From assembly GCA_023313575.1 (NCBI GenBank), contig JAJTTP010000003.1, forward strand, positions 3,100,001-3,164,000: a DNA stretch of 64,000 nt. The letters run 5' to 3'. The translations under genes were made by a program, and so were the position numbers. The notes below the pieces were generated by a model. It was not told the origin of the DNA. It made no database searches and worked only from the letters and a program-made list of their open reading frames with translations. Below are positions 13,001 through 26,129 of the stretch, one piece after another (the stretch's first letter is position 1; each line of letters starts with the position of its first letter). Origin of the DNA: Eutypella sp. D-1. Its lineage: Eukaryota > Ascomycota > Sordariomycetes > Xylariales > Diatrypaceae.

Positions 13001-16000
13001 CGTGGAAATATAACCGTATCTAATTAATCCTATGCCAATCGCATTCCATTATACCTAGAAAGTTACATAAATGGGACCGGGTGCGTTCGTCTCCCCAGGA
13101 AAGCTCAAGCTGGGGAGGGTTATTGATTGCCTCACATCACCCTTCGCGTACTGTACCCCTCTGGGCATGGCTGGATATAGACCTGTGAATGTTTTGCACG
13201 TAACCGTGTAAATATCTTCTAGCAGAAACCGCATGTAATTTCCCCTGGTCTGTGGTCCGAGTGGATGTTAAACTTGGCGTTTTATTTGACGTTTTTGTAT
13301 ATTATGATGTGCACATAATCATGAAGGGGGCAGGGTTCGGAGAGGCACTCTAGTGACATCGAACGATATATCCCAGCGTCTGCAGGAAAGCATTCATATA
13401 TCTGGGAAACAGCAGCCATTTTTAAGGGGCCGGTCCCCCCTGAACGGGACCAAAATCCACTCCGGGAACACCTGTGATAGGCTCCCTAGTAGTAGGCCTG
13501 ATGGGGCAGCCCCCGGCATTAGCCCCGACGTTTGCTTCTTCCGGGCCCCGTAGTCTCGCTCGGCGCGGCAACTTAATAAATGCACGGCAACGTGGAGTGT
13601 ATGTTAGTCGGACAGCCGAGTCAGTCGACAGTCTCCCGCTCTGGCGGTATAAGCCTTGTTGCCAACTTACCCCTCGATAACATATATAAACTCTGGGCAA
13701 GCCAGTCAATACGAAGGCTCTTATGGACACCCATCGAGTGCCCTTCTCTACACAAGACTTTCTTCTACCACTTATTAATTTTCTACTAGTATATATCAGC
13801 AAGGCTCCGAGAAAATGAAGGTGTCATGAAGTCAATACTTGCACCGCGGTGATAGGAAATCTCGACGGTGGTACAAGCTTGTAGTATAAGCACCATGTAC
13901 TCGGGCTAACACGAAAAGCGTCATAACACAAGGAACTTAAGTGAGGAACACCGAGTCGGTTGAAGCCCAAGCAACTGCTACCTAGGTGGGATATCGTTGC
14001 TGGCATTTTGCTATTACTATCTTGGAAACGTCAGGGAAAGAATAAAAGCCCACCAGGCCGTACCTTCTCATACCCGACACAGCTTACGAACGTCCCCTCC
14101 CGACACGGTCATCACGGGAGGCAAAAAAACCTGTCCAGCTTGACAAATTGGTCCCAATTGCGGATATGATCAACCGCCACTGACGCTTCCTTCGCCTAAC
14201 TTCTGCCCTCCTGTCTTAGCGGTTTGGTGGCACACGCGAGATGTGTCATTCAGGCATAGAGACAGGAAGTGGAGGTATAATGGTCACGTTCTCTACCCCT
14301 TCGAACAATTGCCCTCTAACGCTACCCCATGAAGTCCAGAAAGCAAGCGAAGTAGGGGGCCTGTGGTGGCAAAAAGAAAAGAGCAATTGACACCTCATCA
14401 CCATCCTCTGCGGTCTATGGAAACCGGAACCTGTCTCAGTCTTAGATATCGTCCGCTTAACTAGGTGTCCTGCTAACCTGACACGTAGGAGAGCCGAGAG
14501 ATTGAGGGAAACGGAGGGAAGGCACACGTCCATGATTTGGTGGTTAAGACACCCAAGATGATGACGTGGACATAACCTCCGGCAGAAGCGGTTCAAGAAA
14601 AAAGAAAGGAGAGAAATCAAGAATGAGCGGAAAAGGAAAATGCGACGATATTTTTACCGCCCTCATGTCGGAGAGGAACTCGTTTAAGGGCCACTTTACC
14701 CGGCCTCCCGCCAGGAAGAAAAAAACAGGAGAGGGGTGTGATCGAAAAAGCTTGTCGCTGTGCTCCTCCCCGCATATAAGGGCAGGGTGTGCGCGCGTGT
14801 GGGTGCCCCGGACCGTCCAGAAGAGCCGGATTGCAGGGGTGTGTTGCGCATATGCTGTGTGAGACAGTCTCAGCCTTGCGAGACATATTATCTAGCTCTA
14901 CTACAGTACAACCGTGCATTGACGCATCTCGTTATCCCCTCCCATCCCCATCTTCCTTCCCTGTCAGCTGTCCCTCCCCCCTCCAATCCCCCACCAACCT
15001 GGGGAATGCAGGGTTTCTTGACAGGAGGGGAGATGAGCAAACCTCGTCATGCTGCCCTCTCTCGCGCACGCATACATTATTATTACGCACACCCGTACGC
15101 ATACGCATACGCCCACGCATTTCGCATCTAGCATGACTGCGCACCGCACGACATATCGAGGTTTTATAATGTCCATAAAAGACTGGGCGAGGCGAAAATC
15201 TGACACCCTCCCGCTTCGTCCACATCTACACCTACCTGGGTTAGCGGGATAGTTACATGGCGGGCGGGCAGACGGGCAATCTAACACGGCAGACCTCCAC
15301 GTGGAGCGGACCGTGCCTGACGGCCCAACCGTTGCGCGGTTATATCTTTGTCGGTCATTCGGCCGGACGGCTATCTGAGCCACCATTGTGGTCGTGTGGG
15401 TGGAACCCCCCCTTTTTTATTTCTTCTATTTCCCCCACCCCTTTAACACACCCCCGGCCGCCTCTGCATGCAAGTAGTAAGCATCGGAGCGGGCGCGGTG
15501 AGCTGTCAAAGGCAAGCGAGCGCCGAGCGGTCAAAGTCAAGTGATACGCGCTTGCTTGGCTTGGCTCGCCCAGTAACACCCTCGCCGATGAATAAGATCT
15601 ATTTTCCCCGTTATTCAATCTTTCATTCAACTCCCACAAGCCCGCCGTTTCCCGCCTCGATCGGGATTGGAAGCCCGTCTTCCACGTCTGCAGTCATACC
15701 CGATCTGGCCCCCTTCTTGAAAAGCGAGGGAGAAAGCGAGAGATAGGATGGTGGGGGTTGCGGGGAGAGGGGCCCTGTGGCCCTCTTGCAACACCTACAT
15801 CCCAGATGATGAGGTAGAGGGTGCATATTGGGCCGACACCTACCTACCTACCTATCTAACATACCTATCTTTCCCTCTTCTGACATGGTGATGCTGCTGT
15901 CCATTGGCTTGTGCGGCTCCGCGGTACGGTGTATGACACGTTGCGAGAAGTGAAAGGCAATCGGAATCGCGTGGCATAGGGTACTTAGGTAAGTAGATAG

Positions 16001-17348
16001 GCAGGCAAGGCAGGTAGGCCGAGACGATGAAGCAATTGAAGGAATAAGGCAAATATTACCCCGAGAATGGACGCGTGCGTGCGCGCCTACTACTACCCTA
16101 TTTCGCTCCTTCTACCTCTTAGCGCGCGTTGGTCGCTGCGGGGAATATCTTCGCGATATCTAGTAACTAGGTGAAGAGAGAAAGTACCATGGAGTTTTGC
16201 GGGAATTTTTATCCCCTTCTACTAGGTAGTTAGTAGTCCGTTCGGGCCAAGATTCCGCTAATTCTATAGAGAGTCCAGAGGGCGGGGTGCGGACTGCAAG
16301 GAATGATGTTGATTGAAAGAAAAGACGTTGTTGGGTGTACTATCCAGACTATCAAGGACTATGTAAGTACGGAGTATGATGATAGGCGTGCAGTCAGATA
16401 GTCTGGATCTAGACATGGGATGAATGGATGATGGCCCGGGGTAATAATGTAAGGAGTGGGGGTGTCTTAGGGTGTGGCATGTGCAGAGTTACATTCGGCA
16501 CCTCCATCTGATTGCTGAAGATCGGATCCACATCTTCACCGGTCCCGCTATCCCGCCGGGGTCTGGATCTTATCGCCCGATACTATTGATGCTATCGCCG
16601 TTTCCGTGCTGGGAGATGGGGAAAGAAACGCACGCCAGGCACGCGGAGGCGACGGATTGGGCTGCCAAGAACGCGCGGGCATGCTGACGGTTATTTGGAA
16701 AACGACGGAGCGCCGGCCGCCTCCCCTCCCCGCGGATTGTCTACTTCCCCCTTATCCCCCTTTATCCCATTGCGACATTTTTTCCCCCTTCCAATCCATC
16801 CCGGAAAGGGGTTCGCGTCGAAGAAGTTTCTTGCGCGCGTGTGTGCTTCATTCGTATGTGATGTGATGGATGATGACTCTTTCCGTCTGGTTCATCCCGT
16901 CCACCCCTCCGAAGAAAAGAGTCGAAGGATTTTGCGAATGACAACTAAGAAACTAAGCTAGGAGAAGCATAAAACCCCGAAGCGGGAATGACAAGACAAG
17001 AGTCCAGATGAGAGCATAACATGGCCCTAAGGGTATTTTCCGTCTCCCGCCCGTCCCCCCCTAGACGATGCAGCATAGCATCCGAACTTCTTCTCACCAA
17101 GAACTGCGCCAGCCATGAGAAACGCCTAATGCAACGACGGGGTCGGTTCCAAATAGAGTCGTTATGTGGTCGGAGAGAGAAAAGAGAGAAAAGGGGCGAG
17201 AGCAGGCGGAAACACCTTGTTCATCTGATGTACGCATGCGCCTAAGTCCTGTGAAACTTCCGGTATGCTTGCTGACACTTACTAAACCTCTGGTGGTACT
17301 CTATTACCTACATGTGTGTTCCAGTATTGACAGAGTTTTCTATAACTG

Positions 17349-17387
17349 CCTACATACCTACATAGGTATGTAGGTAGTATATAAAAG
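17349..17387 (+). promoter_or_regulatory. Perfect 12-bp inverted repeat followed by a TATA box
   Basis: CCTACATACCTA (17349-17360) and its exact reverse complement (17363-17374) are separated by 2 nt. Four bases later comes TATATAAAAG (17378-17387), a textbook TATA element. An ATG follows 57 nt after the TATA start, at 17435. The layout resembles a compact promoter with a dyad operator, but no known gene lies immediately downstream. Confidence 0.4.
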
Positions 17388-17434
17388 GGGGAAGGTAAGG
17401 CAGGGCAACCCGGGCACACACACTACCGAGAGTC

Positions 17435-17590
17435 ATGGATCATGAACACTTGGGCAGTCTTGAAAAAATCTTGAAGGTATCTGAGGCTCCTTCCTACTGC
17501 AAGCCCCTATTCCGTACGTACTTAGGTAGCTCACGAACAAGTTCCCATTTAACTATGATCGAACCTCTGTGCGTGTATATGTGCGTGTAA
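17435..17590 (+). CDS. Possible short ORF (51 aa) downstream of a TATA box
   Basis: The ATG lies at a plausible distance from the TATA element at 17378-17387, and 51 codons follow before TAA. The peptide begins MDHEHLGSLEKILK and has no recognisable domain. A GTATCT just after the Lys-14 codon could also be a splice donor, making this a first exon, but I find no convincing continuation. It is listed only because the upstream signals are unusually clean. It could easily be chance. Confidence 0.2.
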   Translation: MDHEHLGSLEKILKVSEAPSYCKPLFRTYLGSSRTSSHLTMIEPLCVYMCV

Positions 17591-20500
17591 AACGCGTGAC
17601 TTTTATGGCTGCGGGCCGATTTCCTCAATACGAAGCTAAGAAGGTGAGGTATCCATCAACTTTGTAATCGCCAACCCACCAATCCACCTATCACGAGTTA
17701 CCATCCCATGATTACCAGAATACCAGCCGCCGGTAACCAGCCACCATTCCCAAAGGTGAGGTACAATTATGTAAATGGTTGACTCAGCGCCAGATGATGT
17801 TAGTCATGAGGCGAAAAAGAAGATACCACGTAAAGCTCTTAAAGGCAGTGTATACGTATGCCGTAGTACCTAGGTACGTATGCGTGCGGTACGGTTGTAC
17901 ACCTAGGTGGGCAAGTACTTATAAATACGATCCATCTTGGCCCGGGATTGTTATATAAGCGAGTCCCGGAGGCGGCCTGGCAACCCGGCGGCTACTAGGC
18001 GGGTTCAAGTGTTCTAGAGCCGGTTATATTCGTCCCGTGCCAGAGCTGCATGGTAATCTTTCCTCGAAGGGGGGATTGCCTGTATACTGTCTGTCTACTG
18101 CTCAAGTTGCTAATAACTCTACATAGATTTTTTGGTTACCTACATCGGGAGTTAAGTACGTAAATAGAGTACTGGAGGTAGCCAGCCAGCCTCCAGCCAG
18201 CTAGTAGTATTTAGTACCTACTGAAGTACGTCGGTATTCTGCTTGAAGATACCCGGTACTAATGCAAATGGACTGGCTAGACCTTACCGGTAGGAGGTAC
18301 CCGAAAATACATAAGTACATTAGTACATGGGTACACAAGCGGCTACCCGATTTACGGTGGCTGTCGGCTTGTGCTGCTGGCTTGGCTGGGCGCCTGCAGT
18401 CAACAAACCACACAACCATACCCTTGGAATCGCAACCGCAACCGCAATCATATAGTAAGTTACACGAGACCACCTAAGCGGGATGAGATGGGATGTGAAT
18501 ACCACCTACCGAGGTACCTAAGTACCCTAGGCTGTCAGGTAGCCCGATATTTACACATGATATATCAACCTAACAAGGCCTGTTATCGGGATATCAATAT
18601 GCCAAATACCTATCAACTATTTTACGTGAACAAATACTACATACTAAGGATAGGTAGGTATACATACACACTTACCTAGACCTAGTAGATAGGATGTAGT
18701 ATGGAATGGCATTTACATGTTGATACGAAATCGCATAGGTATACGTGACGAGAGCTCTTCAGGGTACCTAAGTGCTTATTATGTTGCTAAAGTATGTATG
18801 CGTATTTAGTTTCTCCGTTTACGTAGCATGTGCTGTCTCCCTCCCGTCCTCCCTCCCTCCCTTCCTCGCACTAAGAACTCGCTCGCCGTCTCCCGGATCG
18901 ATCGATATTCATTATTACCACATATGGTAGGCACGTCGGTTTAGTTAGGAAGTAGGAATTATAACTAGCCGGTTAGTACAGCCCCATCTTACACATATCC
19001 ATGAATACCTAACCCGGAATCACCTGTTCGGTCCGGTCGAGAATCATCTTTTTTAACATACCCGTGGACCGCCCGTGGACCTCCCGTGAAGCGACCTATA
19101 ATATCAGCCTATCATCCTATCTGGGTACAATCTAGATGTATCGATCTACCTAGGTATATCAGTCTGTCAGCCTATCAGGTCACCCGCCTCCCTCCCAGTT
19201 CGTATAAAGCAGTACAGACTAACTAGAGCTCCCTACTTCACATCTTATATAATTCTTATAATCCCCGAATCCCAATACTGGCCAGTCAGCCAGTCAGATC
19301 GATCAAGCGCATTCTTTTCTCAAATCGAACCCCTCTACCCCCCCTTGTCATTTCTCCAAGTACCCCACTATACCACACCCTCTCTGTCCTTCCCGCCTCG
19401 ACAGCCACAGAGCTCACAAGGGGAGGAGGGAGCCAAGACGCCAAGACGCCAAGTGCCAAGTGATGGAGACCCCAGCCTGGCTACGACCCATGTATGTATG
19501 TAGTTGTTAGGGTAGTTAGGTACCCTGCCCACACAATGCCCTGCATGCAGTACTAAGAGCTAGCAGAACGCGCCTTAATTACCAACCTAGACCTAGACAA
19601 CCGAGCAAGAGTGCCGCTGCTGTGTTGCTACTGCTGTTGTCTCCTGCTGCTGCCACACGCTATGCCACCATAGTATGCAGACTGAGACGGTAGAGAGCAC
19701 GCCGTCGCCGCCCAGAACTGCCAACCCCCATCAGATCAGCTACCCAGACGCAAGGCGGTGAGGGAGGCTGCGAGCCGTTTGGCTAGCTGGACTACCGGGG
19801 CCTGGCTCTTGTCTGGGCGGCCCTAAACCTGACAACCCACGGCTCTGCAGTTTAACGCGCCGGGTCACACATCTTGAGGCTTCTTCAGGCAGGCTTGCTT
19901 GCTGCACCCACCCACACACACGCAAATTGGTTGTGACTGACACATATGGATAACACACGCGCACTATATAACCAGCAAAAAAACTAACACCTACATACTA
20001 AGTACATACATAGTATATGTGAGTTAAGTAGCGATATTTTCAGACATACATACACCTACCTGAACACCTCAAGGAGGTTCCTCCGAATATGTATACATGG
20101 CAGGTATATATATATACTCACTCCTATATTCGTCATTACTAGGTACTTGTGTGTGTATGTTGTCAGCCTCTAGTTCCATGTAACTAGATATGTAGGTATA
20201 GACACTTCAATGCCCTACTTCGGTTTTTGTCATCGTCGAATGCATTGCCCATGCCGATATCAACAACATCTGGCATCTGCAGTTATATCTCGCAGCCGTC
20301 CGTCACTCATTTTAGCGCCCCCATAGATAGATGCTTGATTAGCCGGCCCGCATTCTAAGTTGCAGGTGTTGGTATATGGGTATCTTTTCTCTACCTGCGT
20401 TGGTTATCGGGTTTATATGTGATTCGGTCCCGTTAGAATGTATGTCCAATGTACAACTATTCGTCTTATATCCAGATACCGACATGCCGACGCCAATGCG

Positions 20501-23060
20501 TGTAAGTGAATAGCTTCTTTTTCGTTCCCTTATCAGCTATTTATGTCGTCTTCGCTAAGAGGCCTGACCTATATGTGGGAAGTGATATTGACGAGATGGC
20601 TGGTTCCCTTGAATTTTGGTTAGCGGGAACGAAGGAATACAGATTGATGTCGTTATTCATCATTCTGATATCTCTAGATCCCTCTCTCAAAATCGAGTTG
20701 ATATTGTGACTTACATCTATACTCTTCCTACATGATGCTAGTAATTCTCTTCCGCTTCTTACACCCCCCGGCTTTTCCTTCGTACATCTTAGCCCCTCCC
20801 TATAAATTTATCCCTCCCGTGCCTCGTCATCTTCCTACCTATTCTGGTGGTCACCCCAGCCAGCCGTTTCTATAACCCCCGCCCCGACAATCTGATCCTT
20901 GCCAGCGTGCTCCCCAAAAAACGCATACCTGTCCGGTCTCGTCATTCTTACTGGGGCAAGGAGTACAGGGAAGAACAAGGAGAAGGAGAAGGAGAAGGAG
21001 AAGGAGAAGGAGAAGAAGAAGTGGAAGAAGTGGGAGCAAAGCTTCGGCTGCATGGAATCACGGGATGCCCTGTGGACCGGCGGAGAAGGGTAGGTATAGG
21101 ATGGAGGCATCCTAGGGATGGCCTTTCTGCGTATGTATGTATGAATCCGTCCTTTCTTGTTCTGCAACTGTCACTCCCCTATAGAGAAATAGATGTATAA
21201 GATGTCACCAACATACAACACACACACTTGTACACATATACATATACACAATACTTTTTATACCTGACTTGATCTGGTTCTCATCTTGTTCTCATCTTGA
21301 TATGTAGGATCAGACATTGAATGACAAGACAGAACACCATCAAACCATTAGACCTTTAACTTACATACTTCCTACATACATATGTACATGTAGGTAGTAC
21401 ACGAGGTATGAATGTAGGTACGTACATAGCCATATTGGAAATACAACTTGGAAGCTACATACCGTCCACATCTAGACCCATGGATATCCATGGATACCTA
21501 ATACCTCCTGTGTGGTACACTACCTGACCCTAAGCCTACATATTATACGTTAGCTACTTATCTACTTCCGTAGGTACCTAACCCAGCTTAAGTAAGTACC
21601 AATTATGGTAAAGCTTTCAAGGTTGCTATTGTATCACTAACCCTTAAGGGTTCTACTCCATCTGGCCCATTCAAAGGTTTCGGCACTGCTACCCCCATAG
21701 TCCATATCTACGGAATACTCTAACCCTTTTTGGGATTCAAACATTGTAACCCACTTTGTCCGCCCGCACCACGACCACACACTACTCACACTACTACCGT
21801 ACTACTTACTTGTACTACCTCACTATACCTCACTATGTCTCTTTTACTTACTTTTACCTGTAACTATCTACTGCAACATTTGCCCACCGGGCCACTCACA
21901 CCAACCTACTAAAATCTATGTAGCATTCTGCATCCCGAATAGCTCGTTCTCTTCTTTCTTTGGCCTTTCCTTCAGGGCTACCCCCTAACCACCTTTCATG
22001 CATACTTCCTAGCACTCATGCATTTTAAGACCGCCGCCTCTTGTTTGTTTGACATCACACCTTCCCGTCACCCCTCGACATAAAAACTCTTACCATTCGT
22101 TTAACACTACTACTAGGCACCGCGGGGTAATGATTTCGTTTTTTTATTTCTAATTTTCGATTGACTACATATCACATAACCAGACAACAAGAGAAAGAGA
22201 GAGAGAGTGTGTGTGTGTGTCTTGCGTGCATACTTAAGTACGTATCAATGCTTGCTTGTGAAGGAGAACCTGATATTCTTCCGAACATCTGCCTAAGCAT
22301 TGCACAACTTCACATTGTTCGTACGTACATAAAATCCCTTTTCTGTCCTCCCCCCTTACCTCTTATCCAGGTATTACTCTGTCGATTCTTGTCTGATGGA
22401 GCTTTCAAGGTTCATTATGTACTAGAGAGAATATACCAAAAGCTCCTCCCTCCCTCTAGGCGACTAGATACCACCTGCACCCCCCCCTCTCATTCTTCCG
22501 CCCCAGTGCAGATCCACCTGTCCAGAACATTAAGACCAAGACGCCCTCTTATTATCTTTTTTAGTCTCTAGTCTGCCCGTTCCACCCCCAAAAATCGTGG
22601 CTTTTGCCACTAATACCGTCTGGTGACCTTGCCCCACCAGGAAACATTTCGACCAGGAATTTCACTGACCTGAAGTTGCTGAGGCGGAGTGTAGACTTCT
22701 CAACCTTCGTTATTCTTGTTACTCAGCGTGTGTATGTGTGCGTGCGCGTTTGTGTCTTTTCCCTAAGACTCCCAACTACCGCTCAGCATTGGGGCTGGCG
22801 AAGTCAGTCACGTTTAGGAGAGAGCGTTAGTATATGGGTGTCTTCTACTGAGTCAGGAGCCCTGTGTGCAAAACAATGATCTGACACGAGATCATTCCTG
22901 ACGAATACGAAGAATCAAATATAACTATGTATGTATACAAGGCATCCCGTTCCTACAGAAAAAAAATAAAAAGAGAGAGACAGAGAGAGGAAGAGCAAAT
23001 GCAGCTCAATTGTTCACTTTGTCTGGTTTAATATGCTAACTGGGCGGATCAAGTTGCAAG
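17591..23060. other. Gene-free stretch upstream of the ABC transporter
   Basis: No supported gene. The stretch is rich in TACCTA/TAGGTA and CATACATA tracts, with CCTAGG palindromes (about 17870 and 19150), an AGAAGG-type purine repeat (20977-21020), and adjacent GA and GT repeats (22190-22220). The last kilobase before 23061 is presumably the promoter and 5' UTR of the transporter, including a purine-rich leader (22965-22998). Confidence 0.6.
20977..21020. repeat. AAGGAG/AGAAGG hexamer-type purine repeat
   Basis: About seven near-perfect GGAGAA units produce an apparent Gly/Glu-rich ORF on + and poly-Leu on -. It is a polypurine tract able to form H-DNA, not a gene. Confidence 0.85.
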
Positions 23061-26000
23061 ATGACAAACGCGGTCACCAACCCACAAGATACACCCGCAG
23101 AGCGGGTACGCAACATTGCGCAGTATCTGTACCCGGACCTCTTGATCTTGGTTTTCATTATTGTCGGCGCTTCCTTTTCCATATATAATGCGAAAAGAGA
23201 GGATGTCGTTGTCCCCGAGGCCAGAGGCCCTGGTGGAAAGCCTCTACCCATCACCAAACGCAAGAAGGACCATCCCAAACAGGAACGACGCCAATTCAGC
23301 CCGGCTGCGAAGCTGTTTTTCCAATGGGCTAGCATCTTCACGACATTGACTTTCCTGGCAACCGGAATTGCCATTGCTGTCCATGCGTTGGTTTATAGGT
23401 CCAGTGACGGGGAACATGGATGGTGGTGCGGTGAACCCAAAACAGTACAGCTTTCCCCTCCCCTACTCGCCTCATATGACGGACGTCTCAGATGAGAATC
23501 GGCTTACTAACAACTTTGCAGGTCTTCGTTCTCGGCTCAGCGTTGGTCTGGGTGTATTTCACCATCACTCTCTTTGAATGGGAGACTAGTCCCTCGTTGG
23601 TGCATATCGTGACTTGGTCACTCGCTCTCGCAGGCGAGATCATCATCACTGTTTGTGATGCTTTTATCCTCTCCGGCTCGCACAAGGTCATGACAGATTT
23701 TGGTCACAATAAGTTCAAAATTATGAATAAGCTTACTACCTGGGATCTTCTCGACCTCAGCTTCTCAGGTGCCCGGTTATCGCTTATCCTCGGGATGGTG
23801 GTAGTCTATAGCATTACCGCATTCAGCAGGAGAGAATCCGAACGGGTCAAGGTTGAAGAGTACTGCCAATCTGACGTCAACGAGACTACACCCTTAATCC
23901 ATGCGAACGGTAATGGTCATGCGACGCGCTATCACGCGAACGGCCGTTCACACCAACCCGCTCTCAATGGCAATACCCCGGGCAGCACTAATGGCACTGC
24001 CGACGCTAGCCACCAGATGGTGGATGAAGAAGCCGGGTTCTACCGCCCCGAGAAGCTCCCTCATACGACTTGGTTTGAGTACCTCCGTGGATATTCTGTC
24101 TTCTTTCCCTACATGTGGCCCAGTAAGAAGCTCAGGTTGCAGGCCATTGTCGTCGTCTGCTTCGTACTGCTGTGCATTCAGAGATGGGTGAACATAATGG
24201 TCCCATACCAGATCGGTGCTGTTACCGACGAGCTATCTGACAGCAGTATGAAAGATGAAAATGGCAGGCGCACAATGCCTTGGGCTTCCCTGGGGCTGTT
24301 AATCATGTACAAGCTGCTACAAGGGCCATCTGGAGTGTTGGGATCCATGAGGTCAATCCTTTGGATTCCCGTTTCACAGTATACCTACCGAGTATTGATG
24401 ACCTCGGCATTCGAACACGTGCACTCTTTGAGTCTCGACTTCCATCTCGGCAAACGAACTGGAGAAGTCTTGTCGGCGCTGAACAAAGGTTCAGCAGTTA
24501 ACTCGTTTCTAGAGCAAATTACGTTCCAGGTCTTCCCCATCATTGTGGACCTCTTCATCGCCATCACTTACGTCTATATCAAATTCGACGCTGTCTACGC
24601 TGTCATCGTAAGCGGCATTACGTTCTACTACCTCTACCTGACGATCCGAATGGCATCGAAGACTGCTGATCAGCGACGGCTTATGTCCAACCTCGACCGG
24701 GAAGAAGAAGCTGTCAAGAACGATTCGATTATATCATACGAGACCGTCAAGTACTTCAACGCCGAGAATTGGGAAGCACAGCGCTACAGAAACGCTGTGC
24801 AGGGCTTCCAGGCCGCCGAAGCCAGTGTCACCATGAGCATCAATGTCATGAATGTCTGCCAATCTACAACGTTCATGGTGGGAATGCTAGTGGCCATCAT
24901 GCTTGGCGCGTACCAGGTCACACAAGGACTTCGAAAGGTGGGAGATTTTGTAATGCTCATCACCTATCTCGGACAGCTCCAGGGACCCCTGAATTTCTTC
25001 GGTACCTTTTATCGCACCGTGCAGCAGGCTATGATCTCGGGAGAGCGGCTTCTCGAACTATTCAAGCAACAGCCCAGCGTAACCGATCGGGTAGGCGCGA
25101 AACCGCTGACCACTTGCGATGGCCGCGTCGAATTTTCCAAGGTTGGGTTCTCATATGACCCACGTAAGCCCGCCCTGAGGGATCTTACGTTCACCTGCGA
25201 GCCTGGAACCACCACCGCTTTAGTGGGCGAATCCGGCGGGGGCAAGTCGACGCTTTTCCGCTTGATGTACCGGTATTACAACTGTCAAGAAGGCCACATC
25301 AGAATAGACGGCCATGACGTCAAGGACGTAACCATTGACTCAGTCAGGCGCTTTATAGGAGTAGTGCCACAGGATACGATCCTCTTCAACGATACTCTCA
25401 TGTACAACCTGCGTTACGCGAACCAAGCTGCATCGGATGAGGATATTATGGCAGCTTGCCAAGCAGCCAGTATCCACGATCGGATTATGTCCTTCCCCGA
25501 TGGCTACAATACCAAGGTCGGTGAGCGGGGTCTCCGCTTGAGTGGCGGTGAGAAACAGCGGGTTGCGATAGCCCGGACGCTACTGAAGAACCCAAAAATC
25601 ATAATGCTGGACGAAGCCACCTCAGCCCTGGACAGTCAGACCGAGCAAGCCATCCAGTCAAGACTGACGAAAATCGGCGAGGGCCACACCTTAATGGTGA
25701 TAGCGTAAGTGTATTCCCCCTTGGGCCTTCGGTCAAATCCTCCCTGCCACTATGCTAACTTATATTAGGCATCGACTATCAACCATCACGCATGCCGATC
25801 AAATCTTGGTCCTCAAAAATGGGTCCATTGTCGAGAAGGGCACCCACGACAAGCTGCTGGCCCGAAACGGCCTGTATGCGGAGATGTGGAACAGGCAGGC
25901 CAAGGCAGAGAAGGCGGCCGAAGACTTCAAGGTTGCCAAGCGCAAAGCGGAAAAATTGATGCGCAAGGCCAATATTCCCCACGCCGAGCATCCCAGCTCC

Positions 26001-26129
26001 GGGAAGTCCGCGTCGAATGAAGATTCGAGCAGCTCCTCCGACGAATCCTGCGACACACGTTCACGACGCGACGACATAACCTCTTCTACGTTACCGAGCA
26101 GCAACAGCCACCCGCCACCGGCCGCCTAA
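23061..26129 (+). CDS. Hmt1/ABCB6-like ABC half-transporter (975 aa, three exons)
   Basis: Exons are 23061-23444, 23522-25704 and 25769-26129. Introns are 77 and 64 nt, with GTACAG and GTAAGT donors and TTACTAAC/TGCTAACT branch sites, and joining gives an exact 976-codon frame. The order is an N-terminal five-helix TMD0 (to about residue 240), a polar His/Asn-rich linker, a six-helix ABC exporter domain, and a nucleotide-binding domain. The latter has Walker [10 protein letters not shown] at about 697, Q-loop [10 protein letters not shown], signature LSGGEKQR at 801, Walker [13 protein letters not shown] at 821, and H-loop His857 in AHRLSTI, created across intron 2. All catalytic residues are present. 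TMD0 plus a single NBD is the architecture of S. pombe Hmt1 and human ABCB6, which move phytochelatin-Cd or glutathione/porphyrin conjugates into vacuoles or mitochondria. Vacuolar heavy-metal detoxification is inferred. The C-terminus has a Ser-rich disordered tail. A mitochondrial Atm1 is less likely because no targeting peptide is seen. Confidence 0.93.

Larger units (their letters stand above)
3561..17348. other. Long gene-free stretch (about 13.8 kb)
   Basis: I see no ORF with credible domain content, no splice-linked exon series, and no tRNA or rRNA. It contains a (GTC)n tract (3968-4005), clusters of CCTAGG/GGTACC-type palindromes (4110-4310), a (GTAG)n run (10150-10174), a C run (10502-10512), TATA-like boxes (for example near 11956 and 13681) and GC-rich islands around 10.9-11.7 kb. 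Short overlapping ORFs on both strands in the islands reflect base composition. Unannotated lncRNAs or decayed genes cannot be excluded. Confidence 0.6.

Noticed and set aside
14624..14862. ORF beginning MSGKGK, like the first residues of histones H4/H2A
   Set aside because: The similarity ends after six residues. The rest is Lys-rich and low in histone-fold character, and no splice-linked continuation is visible.
20835..21200. Glu/Gly-rich plus ORF and poly-Leu/Ser minus ORF
   Set aside because: Explained by the AGAAGG-type repeat at 20977-21020.
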